NCBI GenBank assembly: GCA_014762485.1
Contig: JABURU010000150.1
Location: forward strand, 1-12,815
DNA length: 12,815 bases
Direction: 5' to 3'
Source of the DNA: Gammaproteobacteria bacterium
GTDB taxonomy: Bacteria; Pseudomonadota; Gammaproteobacteria; Thiohalospirales; Thiohalospiraceae
This document shows, in pieces, positions 7,278 through 12,815 of the stretch (within the stretch, counting starts at the first letter, position 1; each line of letters opens with the position of its first letter). The notes beneath the pieces are model-generated. The model was not told the origin of the DNA, made no database searches, and saw only the letters and a program-made list of their open reading frames with translations. The position numbers were made by a program, and so were the translations under genes.

Positions 7278-7386
7278 CACGTATATTCCGGTTAATTGTT
7301 GTATGCTTGACAATATAATCGATAAAGCCGTTAATTCGGTAATCTATTATTCACTATTATCCAGTGTGCCATAAACGGGAGTTCGT
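7278..7386. promoter_or_regulatory. Divergent control region between mlaA and the mla operon
   Basis: These 109 nt separate the two outward-facing operons and must hold the promoter(s) for both. On the plus strand, TTGACA (7307-7312) followed after 17 nt by GTTAAT (7330-7335) is a candidate sigma-70 promoter: the -35 is perfect and the -10 is 4/6. It would give a leader of about 45 nt before the ATG at 7387. On the minus strand the AT-rich stretch offers several -10-like hexamers, among them GATAAT (plus 7356-7361), AATAAT (plus 7346-7351) and TATATT (plus 7312-7317), but no strong -35, so the mlaA start point cannot be fixed. The region also holds the tandem decamer described separately. Confidence 0.5.
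7344..7363. repeat. Tandem 10-bp direct repeat, possible operator
   Basis: Two adjacent decamers, CTATTATTCA (7344-7353) and CTATTATCCA (7354-7363), agree at 9 of 10 positions; read on the minus strand they are TGGATAATAG and TGAATAATAG. The 10-bp period puts both copies on the same face of the helix, the geometry used by tandem-binding response regulators. They lie between the candidate plus-strand -10 box and the first gene of the right arm, and upstream of mlaA on the other strand. They also contain -10-like hexamers, so an alternative is that they are simply promoter sequence or chance. Confidence 0.4.
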
Positions 7387-8013
7387 ATGCAGGAACAAGA
7401 CTACACTGCAATGATCGGCGCCACAGGCTGGGAGCATCCGGCCTGGCAAGATAATTTCTACCCGGAAGACCTGCCGGAAGACTGGACCTTTGGTTACTAC
7501 AGTAATGAGTTTCCGGTGGTATTGATCACACTCTCTTTTTTGTCGTCCGTGGAAGTGGATGATATCAAAGAGTGGTTGGATGAGTGTCATGAAAACTTTC
7601 GTTTTATTATTGAGCTGGATGCTGAGATAACTCCACTGCTACTGGAACGTATTCGCTTGCTAGATGACAAGTTGATGGCGGTGATACTGGAGCGGATGCA
7701 GACACTCCCGGCGGAGCTATCTGCCGTGGAACGCTTTTGTCGTCAGAGCGACCAGGATTGCGAGCAATTGATGGCAAGTGGTGGCGGTATGGTATGGGAT
7801 GGAAAGGGGACATATTGCCCAGCCAAACACCTGGCCTTAATGGAGCTGGATAGTGGTGACTATGAGGATATGCATGATCTTAAAGAGGTGATCAGCCAGG
7901 GCCAGTCTGCCTTGAGCGAGCATCAAATGATGGTGATCCTGTTTAAAGGCACCCCGCCTGATCTGGATACCATGCGAGCCGCGCGTACCATATGTGAATT
8001 ACTGGGCTTGTGA
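7387..8013 (+). CDS. Reduced DUF72 (YecE)-like protein at the head of the mla operon
   Basis: This 208-residue protein has no well-known name. Its N-terminus resembles the start of DUF72/YecE proteins, a TIM-barrel family of unknown function: MIGATGW (9-15), W20, FYPEDL (24-29) and YY (37-38) match the usual 'GTSGW...W...FYP...L...YY' pattern. 'ENFRFIIELD' (69-78) matches the 'FRF' strand, and the end 'MVILFKGTPPDLDTMRAAR' (182-200) matches the family's final 'V(Y/F)xFNN...A..LRELL' strand and helix. At 208 residues it is shorter than the usual 240-280 and would lack part of the barrel. It is acidic, has no signal peptide or membrane segment, and is probably cytoplasmic. A GGGAG site lies 5 nt before the ATG. 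It precedes mlaF by 69 nt, suggesting cotranscription. Function unknown; the family call is from pattern recall. Confidence 0.8.
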   Translation: MQEQDYTAMIGATGWEHPAWQDNFYPEDLPEDWTFGYYSNEFPVVLITLSFLSSVEVDDIKEWLDECHENFRFIIELDAEITPLLLERIRLLDDKLMAVILERMQTLPAELSAVERFCRQSDQDCEQLMASGGGMVWDGKGTYCPAKHLALMELDSGDYEDMHDLKEVISQGQSALSEHQMMVILFKGTPPDLDTMRAARTICELLGL

Positions 8014-8082
8014 TACCAGTGCTTGACAGCTCGGCTTACCTTTCCGACACTGCGGGCTAGGAACAATTAAGTTAAGGCATTA
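8014..8082 (+). promoter_or_regulatory. Spacer before mlaF with a weak promoter-like pair
   Basis: The 69-nt gap holds TTGACA (8023-8028) followed after 17 nt by GACACT (8046-8051). The -35 is perfect but the -10 matches only 3 of 6 positions, so an internal mla promoter is possible but weakly supported. AAGG at 8074-8077, 5 nt before the mlaF ATG, is the ribosome binding site. No terminator-like hairpin with a T-run is visible, so read-through from the upstream gene is expected. Confidence 0.25.
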
Positions 8083-8898
8083 ATGGATAATAACGACGAT
8101 ACCTTGATTCGTATTCGCGATATGAGTTTTGGTTATGCAGGCCGTACCATCTTTGATAACGTCAACCTTGATATTCAGCGTGGCAAGGTCACCGCGATCA
8201 TGGGCCCGAGCGGTACCGGTAAAACAACCCTGTTACGACTAATAGGCGGTCAGCTACGACCTACATCAGGCACGATCGAAGTTGATGGTCAGAATGTTCA
8301 CAAACTGTCACATCGTGATCTCTATCGCTTGCGCAAACGCATGGGCATGTTATTTCAAAGTGGTGCTCTGCTAAGCGATATCAATGTCTTTGATAATGTC
8401 GCTTTTCCTTTGCGTGAACACACCAAGCTGCCCGAGAGCATGATTCGCGATCTGGTATTGATGAAGTTACACGCCGTAGGTTTGCGCGGCGCACGTAGTT
8501 TGATGCCGAGTGAATTATCCGGCGGTATGGCCCGACGTGTGGCGATGGCGCGGGCGATTACCCTCGATCCGATGATGATTATGTACGACGAGCCGTTCAC
8601 CGGTCAGGACCCGATCTCCATGGGCATCCTGGTGAAACTGATACGTGATTTAAATCTGAATCTCGGCATTAGCAGTATTGTTGTCTCGCACGATGTGGCC
8701 GAAACCTCGTCCATTGCCGATTACATCTACCTGGTATCAGGCGGTAAGGTGGTGGAGCATGGCACGCCTGATGAACTAAATGCCTCTGAGTCAGACTGGA
8801 CCCGTCAGTTTATTGATGGCTTGCCTGATGGCCCGGTACCATTCCAGTATCCCGCCGAGGATTATCTGCAAGACCTGCTGGAAGGGACCGGCTTATGA
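8083..8898 (+). CDS. mlaF: Phospholipid transport ATP-binding protein MlaF
   Basis: MlaF is the cytoplasmic ATPase of the MlaFEDB inner-membrane complex, which moves phospholipids between the inner membrane and the periplasmic carrier MlaC. The 271 residues carry Walker A GPSGTGKTT (41-49), Q-loop Q92, signature LSGGM (145-149), Walker B with D169-E170 and switch H203. The C-terminal extension 'DGPVPFQYPAEDYLQDLL' (249-266) is the MlaF-specific tail that in E. coli reaches across the dimer near MlaB. An AAGG site lies 5 nt upstream of the ATG. The stop overlaps the mlaE start (ATGA), as usual for this operon. Confidence 0.98.
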   Translation: MDNNDDTLIRIRDMSFGYAGRTIFDNVNLDIQRGKVTAIMGPSGTGKTTLLRLIGGQLRPTSGTIEVDGQNVHKLSHRDLYRLRKRMGMLFQSGALLSDINVFDNVAFPLREHTKLPESMIRDLVLMKLHAVGLRGARSLMPSELSGGMARRVAMARAITLDPMMIMYDEPFTGQDPISMGILVKLIRDLNLNLGISSIVVSHDVAETSSIADYIYLVSGGKVVEHGTPDELNASESDWTRQFIDGLPDGPVPFQYPAEDYLQDLLEGTGL

Positions 8899-9674
8899 TG
8901 AATGTGATTCGTATCCTGGGGCGTAAGTCATTACATAGTTTTGGTCGCCTGGGCCGGGGATTTATCTTTTTACTGCAAATCCTTACCGGCATTCCGCAGC
9001 TATTTAAACGGCCTCGTCTAATTGTCCAGCAGCTGTACTCGGTCGGCGTGATGTCGATGACGATCATCGTTGTCTCCGGTCTCTTCACCGGTATGGTGCT
9101 GGGATTGCAGTTATTTAATACGATGCAGGACTTTGGTGCGGAACAGTCGGTGGGCTCGGTGACGGCATTAAGCCTGGTGCGCGAACTGGGACCGGTGTTA
9201 ACCGCGATCTTCTTTGCCGGTCTGGCGGGTACCTCGTTAACCGCCGAAATTGGTTTAATGAAAACCACCGAACAGCTATCCGGGATGGAAATGATGGCGG
9301 TGGATCCGGTGCACCGGGTCATCGCCCCTCGGTTCCTGGCCGGATTTATCTCGGTGCCGGTGCTGGCATTAATGTTCAGTGCGGTGGCTATACAGGGTGG
9401 TTATTTTGTCAGTGTCAGCCTGTTGGGGCTGGACTCCAGTGTGTACTGGGGGCAGATGCAAAATATTGTCGATTGGGATGATGATATCCTGAACGGCGTG
9501 ATCAAAAGTGTTGTCTTTGGCTTTGTTGCCGCGTGGATAGCCGTATTTGAAGGCTATGATGCGGTCCCCACATCGGAAGGGGTCAGCCGGGCAACCATCA
9601 GAACCGTGGTCCATACCTCGCTGTCGGTACTGGGACTGGACTTTATCATGACCGCATTAATGTTCGGAGACTAG
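8895..9674 (+). CDS. mlaE: Phospholipid transport permease MlaE
   Basis: MlaE is the membrane permease of the Mla ABC complex, forming a dimer that receives lipid through the MlaD hexamer. The 259-residue protein belongs to the MlaE/YrbE family, with an N-terminal interfacial helix and about five membrane helices. The conserved block RELGPVLTAIFFAGLAGTSL starts at residue 96 and continues into TAEIGLMKTTEQLSGMEMMA, which includes the coupling helix that contacts MlaF. The C-terminal 'YDAVPTSEGVSRATIRTVVH' and 'LDFIMTALMFG' stretches are typical. The ATG overlaps mlaF by 4 nt; a second ATG follows at 8898, and the first is preferred because GGAAGGGA lies at a better distance. Confidence 0.98.
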   Translation: MMNVIRILGRKSLHSFGRLGRGFIFLLQILTGIPQLFKRPRLIVQQLYSVGVMSMTIIVVSGLFTGMVLGLQLFNTMQDFGAEQSVGSVTALSLVRELGPVLTAIFFAGLAGTSLTAEIGLMKTTEQLSGMEMMAVDPVHRVIAPRFLAGFISVPVLALMFSAVAIQGGYFVSVSLLGLDSSVYWGQMQNIVDWDDDILNGVIKSVVFGFVAAWIAVFEGYDAVPTSEGVSRATIRTVVHTSLSVLGLDFIMTALMFGD

Positions 9675-9677
9675 ACT

Positions 9678-10142
9678 ATGTACTCCAAGACAATGGAACT
9701 TTGGGTAGGTGTATTTGTAGCGGCAGGCCTGGCCGCCTTGCTGATGCTGGCGTTAAAGGTAAGCAACTTTACCGCTACCAGTGGAGAGAGTGGTTACACC
9801 ATTAGTGCCCGCTTTGATGATGTGGCCGGATTAAACCTGCGTGCGCCGGTACGAATGGCCGGTGTCAGGGTGGGCCGAGTGAGCAGCATTTATGTTGATT
9901 CAGATCGGTTCCAGGCCGTGGTGACGATGCAAATAGATGATCAGTACAATAATATTCCTCTGGATACGACGGCATCGATCTATACAGAGGGTTTACTGGG
10001 TGCCAAGTATATCGGACTGGAGCCGGGCGGCGATATGGAAGCACTTAAGCAGGGCAGCGAGATCATTATTACCCAGTCTTCGATAATACTGGAAAAGCTG
10101 ATAGGCCAGCTGTTCGTTAAGTTGACCGGAGGTTCTGACTAA
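9678..10142 (+). CDS. mlaD: Phospholipid-binding MCE-domain protein MlaD
   Basis: MlaD is anchored in the inner membrane and forms a periplasmic hexameric ring whose central pore passes phospholipid between MlaE and MlaC. A single N-terminal membrane helix (about 7-27) is followed by one MCE domain (about 38-118) with 'ARFDDVAGLNLRAPVRMAGV' and 'GLLGAKYIGLEPGG'. The final helix 'SSIILEKLIGQLFVKL' matches the pore-lining helix of E. coli MlaD. At 154 residues it is about 30 shorter than E. coli MlaD because it ends just after that helix and lacks the disordered tail. A GGAG site lies 8 nt upstream; the start is 3 nt after mlaE. Its stop overlaps the mlaC ATG by one base. Confidence 0.97.
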   Translation: MYSKTMELWVGVFVAAGLAALLMLALKVSNFTATSGESGYTISARFDDVAGLNLRAPVRMAGVRVGRVSSIYVDSDRFQAVVTMQIDDQYNNIPLDTTASIYTEGLLGAKYIGLEPGGDMEALKQGSEIIITQSSIILEKLIGQLFVKLTGGSD

Positions 10143-10765
10143 TGGTTATGTACAAACAGATCACCGCGATATTCATCAGCCTGGTGTTATTGCTGGGTTT
10201 ATCCCCGGCGATGGCAATAGCCGAAAAAGGTCCTGACCAGTTGATGGAAGAGACCACCGAAGAGATGCTGCAAGCACTGCGTATTAACAAGAAGCTACTG
10301 GACAAAGAGCCTAACCGTATCTACGGGCTGGTGAACGAGATCGTCATTCCGCGTTTTGACTTTGTCCGAATTTCTGCCTGGGTACTGGGCAAACACTGGC
10401 GCCGGGCGACACCACAGCAGCGTGGCCAGTTCGTCCAACAGTTTCAGGACATGATGGTCAACACCTATGCCACCGCGTTACTGGAATTTTCCGACCAAAA
10501 GATGAAATACCTGCCAGTGCGAATGAAGGAGGGTGACCGCATCGTGATGGCGCGCAGCCAGATCCTGCAAACCGGTAAGCAGCCAGTGGCACTGGATTAT
10601 CGTATGTTTCATGGCAAAAAAGGCTGGAAGGTATTTGACATAATGGTGGATGGTGTCAGCCTGGTGGCCAACTATCGCACCAGCTTTGATACCGAGATAC
10701 GTCAAACCAGTATGGACGCCTTGATAAAACGTCTGACTGAACACAATGCCAAGAAGAAAGGATAG
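10142..10765 (+). CDS. mlaC: Periplasmic phospholipid carrier MlaC
   Basis: MlaC is the soluble periplasmic protein that shuttles phospholipid between MlaA at the outer membrane and MlaFEDB at the inner membrane. The 207 residues start with a signal peptide (about 1-25, hydrophobic ITAIFISLVLLLGL, cleavage probably after AMA). The Ttg2D/MlaC domain follows, with 'IVIPRFDFVRISAWVLGKHWR' beginning at about residue 67 and 'GWKVFDIMVDGVSLVANYR' at about 151-169, both highly characteristic. A GGAGG Shine-Dalgarno sequence (10128-10132) inside mlaD lies 9 nt before the ATG at 10142, favouring it over the second ATG at 10148. mlaB follows after 8 nt. Confidence 0.97.
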   Translation: MVMYKQITAIFISLVLLLGLSPAMAIAEKGPDQLMEETTEEMLQALRINKKLLDKEPNRIYGLVNEIVIPRFDFVRISAWVLGKHWRRATPQQRGQFVQQFQDMMVNTYATALLEFSDQKMKYLPVRMKEGDRIVMARSQILQTGKQPVALDYRMFHGKKGWKVFDIMVDGVSLVANYRTSFDTEIRQTSMDALIKRLTEHNAKKKG

Positions 10766-10773
10766 TCAGAGAC

Positions 10774-11082
10774 ATGAGTGATCTGGCCAGTATCAGCCTG
10801 CGAGAAGACGGAAGCTTTGTCGTCAGGGGTGAAATGAGTTTCACCACGGTCCCGGAACTGCTGTTGCACTCTGGCGCCCTGTTCAACGGGGAAGCTGAAA
10901 CCATCATCGTTGACCTGGCTGATGTCGAACGGGCTGACAGCGCGGGGCTATCATTATTAATACAATGGTGGCGGCAAGCTCGCCAGGCGAATAAATCCAT
11001 TTACTACGCCAACTTGCCTGAGCAAATGGGCTCCATGGCAAAGTTAGGTGGTTTGGACGATAAGTTACCCCTCCAGTCCTGA
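10774..11082 (+). CDS. mlaB: STAS-domain subunit MlaB
   Basis: MlaB is a cytoplasmic STAS-domain protein that binds MlaF and is needed for assembly and activity of the Mla ABC complex. The 102 residues fit a single STAS fold: beta strand 'GSFVVRGEMSF' (13-23), 'ETIIVDLADVERADSAGLSLL' around 42-62 with the conserved DSAG turn (55-58), and a C-terminal helix near 'EQMGSMAKLGGLDD'. The DSAG turn is the site that in anti-anti-sigma relatives holds the phosphorylatable serine. An AAGGA site lies 11 nt before the ATG. It is the last mla gene; the next gene starts 24 nt later on the same strand. Confidence 0.94.
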   Translation: MSDLASISLREDGSFVVRGEMSFTTVPELLLHSGALFNGEAETIIVDLADVERADSAGLSLLIQWWRQARQANKSIYYANLPEQMGSMAKLGGLDDKLPLQS

Positions 11083-11106
11083 TTCTTTACACTACTCTGG
11101 ATACTG

Positions 11107-12036
11107 ATGAACGCCATCGAGATAAATAATGTACATAAGCATTATGCCTCCCTACATGCATTAAAAGGCATTAGCCTGGAAATACAGCAGGGAGAGTTTT
11201 TTGGCTTATTAGGGCCCAATGGGGCCGGTAAATCGACCTTGATCAGCATTATGGCCGGGTTGACCCAGGCCAGCCGCGGCTCAGTCTCGGTCATGGGGCA
11301 TGACGTCGTACAGGCTTACCGTCAGTCACGTCACTCGCTGGGGATAGTGCCCCAGGAACTGGTGTACGATCCCTTTTTCTCCGTGCGTGAGCTGTTACGT
11401 CTGCAATCAGGCTATTTCGGTCTACGTCATAACGATGACTGGATCGATGAGTTGCTCGATACCTTAAACCTGAGTGACAAGGCCAATGCCAACGTGCAGG
11501 AACTTTCGGGCGGCATGAAGCGGCGAATGCTCATCGCCCAGGCGATGGTACACAAGCCGCCGGTACTGGTACTGGATGAGCCAACCGCTGGGGTAGATGT
11601 GGAGTTGCGTCAACAGTTATGGGAGTTTGCCTGTCGCTTGCACAATGACGGTCATACCATCGTACTGACAACCCATTATCTGGAAGAGGCCGAGGCCCTG
11701 TGCGAGCGTATCGCCATTATCAATCGCGGTGAAATGGTCGCGCTGGACAGTAAACAGGCGTTACTGGCGCGTTGTCCAGAGCGCAAGCTAACCTTGACCC
11801 TGTCTGATACGGGGAGCGTTTTACCGGCATCACTGGAACAGGACGTGATCAGCCGCGACGACAGGCAGTTAGTGATAAAACTGGATAAGCAGCAGGGCAA
11901 TGTGGGCGATATATTATCCGCTGTGCAGTCCAGTGGTGCGCAGTTAATCGACCTGCACATCGAGGAGCCGGGCCTGGAAGAGGTGTTTATTGAGTTAACT
12001 CGCCAACAGCATGGACAGGAGAGCACAGATGATTAA
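11107..12036 (+). CDS. yadG: ABC-2 exporter ATP-binding protein, YadG-like
   Basis: This is the ATPase of a two-gene ABC-2 type exporter, similar to E. coli YadG, whose substrate is not established. The 309 residues include Walker A GPNGAGKST (36-44), Q-loop Q83 in VPQE, signature LSGGM (133-137), Walker B with D157-E158 and switch H190 in TTHYLEEAE. A C-terminal regulatory domain (about 220-309), as in drug and polysaccharide exporters of this class, ends in 'EEPGLEEVFIELT'. GGA lies 5 nt before the ATG. It starts 24 nt after mlaB and its last codons overlap the permease gene by 8 nt, so it is probably part of the mla transcription unit. Whether it acts in envelope lipid traffic is inference from position only. 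Confidence 0.93.
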   Translation: MNAIEINNVHKHYASLHALKGISLEIQQGEFFGLLGPNGAGKSTLISIMAGLTQASRGSVSVMGHDVVQAYRQSRHSLGIVPQELVYDPFFSVRELLRLQSGYFGLRHNDDWIDELLDTLNLSDKANANVQELSGGMKRRMLIAQAMVHKPPVLVLDEPTAGVDVELRQQLWEFACRLHNDGHTIVLTTHYLEEAEALCERIAIINRGEMVALDSKQALLARCPERKLTLTLSDTGSVLPASLEQDVISRDDRQLVIKLDKQQGNVGDILSAVQSSGAQLIDLHIEEPGLEEVFIELTRQQHGQESTDD

Positions 12037-12793
12037 CTGGCTCGGTATGTATACGCTGTTTATCAAGGAGGTATGGCGTTTTCTTAAGGTTACGATTCAG
12101 ACCATCCTGACGCCGGTCGTCACCTCACTGCTTTATCTGCTGGTATTTGGCCAGGCACTGGAGGAGCATGTAGAGGTCTTTGACGGGGTGAACTATCTCC
12201 ATTTTCTCATCCCTGGCCTGATGATGATGAATATCATCACCAACTCTTTTGCCAACAGCTCATCCAGCCTGATTCAGTCGAAGATGAACGGTAACCTGAT
12301 TTTTGTGTTGCTGGCCCCGCTGTCGGTACTGGAAATCTTCCTCGCCTTTACCGCCGCCGCGTTATTAAGAGGCATTATGGTGGGCTTTGTGGTTTACCTT
12401 GCGGTGTCACCATTTATTCAACTGCCGATTCATAGCCCGATGATGGTGGTGGCATTTGCCCTGCTGGGGAGCGCATCACTCGGGGCGATGGGGATCATCG
12501 GCGGGATCTGGGCCGAAAACTATGACCAGCATGCCGGGTTCCAGAACTTCATCATCCTGCCATTATCGTTCCTGAGTGGGGTATTTTATTCACTTAACTC
12601 GTTACCCGAGTTATGGCAAACGGTATCGCACTTTAACCCGTTTTTTTACATGGTCGATGGCTTCCGTTACGGCTTTTTTGGCCAGTCGGATGCAGATCCA
12701 CAATTGAACCTTTTGATCTGTAGTCTGTTTTTACTGTTTTTGGCATTTATCTCCCTGTCTATGCTGCATAAGGGTTACAAAATCCGTCGCTAA
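12029..12793 (+). CDS. yadH: ABC-2 exporter permease, YadH-like
   Basis: This is the membrane partner of the preceding ATPase, an ABC-2 family permease of 254 residues with about six membrane helices, close in length to E. coli YadH (256). Family features are 'FLIPGLMMMNIITNSFAN' (about 59-76), 'LSFLSGVFYSLNSLPELWQ' near 180-198 and 'NPFFYMVDGFRYGFFG' near 203-218. An upstream in-frame ATG at 12011 would add six residues, but a strong AGGAG Shine-Dalgarno sequence (12017-12021) lies 7 nt before the ATG at 12029, so I choose the latter. Substrate unknown. The gene ends 22 nt before the window edge, with no terminator visible in that stretch. Confidence 0.93.
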   Translation: MINWLGMYTLFIKEVWRFLKVTIQTILTPVVTSLLYLLVFGQALEEHVEVFDGVNYLHFLIPGLMMMNIITNSFANSSSSLIQSKMNGNLIFVLLAPLSVLEIFLAFTAAALLRGIMVGFVVYLAVSPFIQLPIHSPMMVVAFALLGSASLGAMGIIGGIWAENYDQHAGFQNFIILPLSFLSGVFYSLNSLPELWQTVSHFNPFFYMVDGFRYGFFGQSDADPQLNLLICSLFLLFLAFISLSMLHKGYKIRR

Positions 12794-12815
12794 CAAGTAT
12801 ACTTTAATCCTTTTC

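Noticed and set aside
8810..9322. 170-codon open frame on the minus strand
   Set aside because: It is antisense to the end of mlaF and the first half of mlaE, rich in odd residue runs, and matches no family; both plus-strand genes are clearly real.
1..12815. Mobile elements, tRNA or rRNA genes, CRISPR arrays
   Set aside because: Nothing of the kind is visible: genes are intact, tightly packed and in conserved order, and no long direct or terminal inverted repeats or transposase-like proteins appear.
1..12815. A wholly new multi-gene system
   Set aside because: All genes but one belong to well-known families in a conserved order. The unusual parts are single inserted or linked genes (DUF72-like, HMA, YadGH-like), not a self-contained new system.

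Overview
The window is a compact, chromosomal cell-envelope region from a gammaproteobacterium. The gene order ptsN–hpf–rpoN–lptB–lptA–lptC–kdsC–kdsD–yrbG, opposite mlaF–E–D–C–B, is the layout known from Escherichia coli and its relatives. The proteins resemble the E. coli versions along their length, but the window has extra genes that E. coli lacks at this locus. Genus cannot be told from the sequence. There is no sign of recent transfer, mobile elements, RNA genes or CRISPR. The genes pack tightly and point outward from a single divergent intergenic region at 7278-7386.

Left arm (minus strand, read from 7277 down to 1): mlaA (outer-membrane lipoprotein of phospholipid retrograde transport), a YrbG-type Na+/Ca2+ exchanger, a 66-residue heavy-metal-associated (HMA) protein, kdsD and kdsC (two steps towards the LPS sugar Kdo), lptC, lptA and lptB (LPS transport to the outer membrane), rpoN (sigma-54), hpf (ribosome hibernation factor) and the first 27 codons of ptsN. 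Gaps are short (17-32 nt) or the genes overlap, apart from 83 nt before rpoN, so this looks like one long transcription unit with a possible extra promoter at rpoN.

Right arm (plus strand, 7387 to 12793): a small protein I read as a reduced DUF72/YecE-family member, then mlaF, mlaE, mlaD, mlaC and mlaB (the inner-membrane ABC complex and periplasmic carrier of the Mla system), then an ABC-2 type exporter pair resembling YadG/YadH. The operon probably continues past the right edge; in related genomes a BolA-like gene and murA follow.

Functionally, the window groups LPS precursor synthesis (KdsD, KdsC), LPS transport (LptA, B, C) and phospholipid trafficking (MlaA, MlaFEDCB), the two processes that set outer-membrane lipid asymmetry. 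Having mlaA head-to-head with mlaFEDCB puts every Mla component in one locus, unlike E. coli, where mlaA is elsewhere. I see no wholly new system. The points most worth a second look are the DUF72-like gene at the head of the mla operon, the HMA gene inside the kds/lpt operon, the exporter pair attached to mla, and a tandem 10-bp repeat in the shared promoter region.
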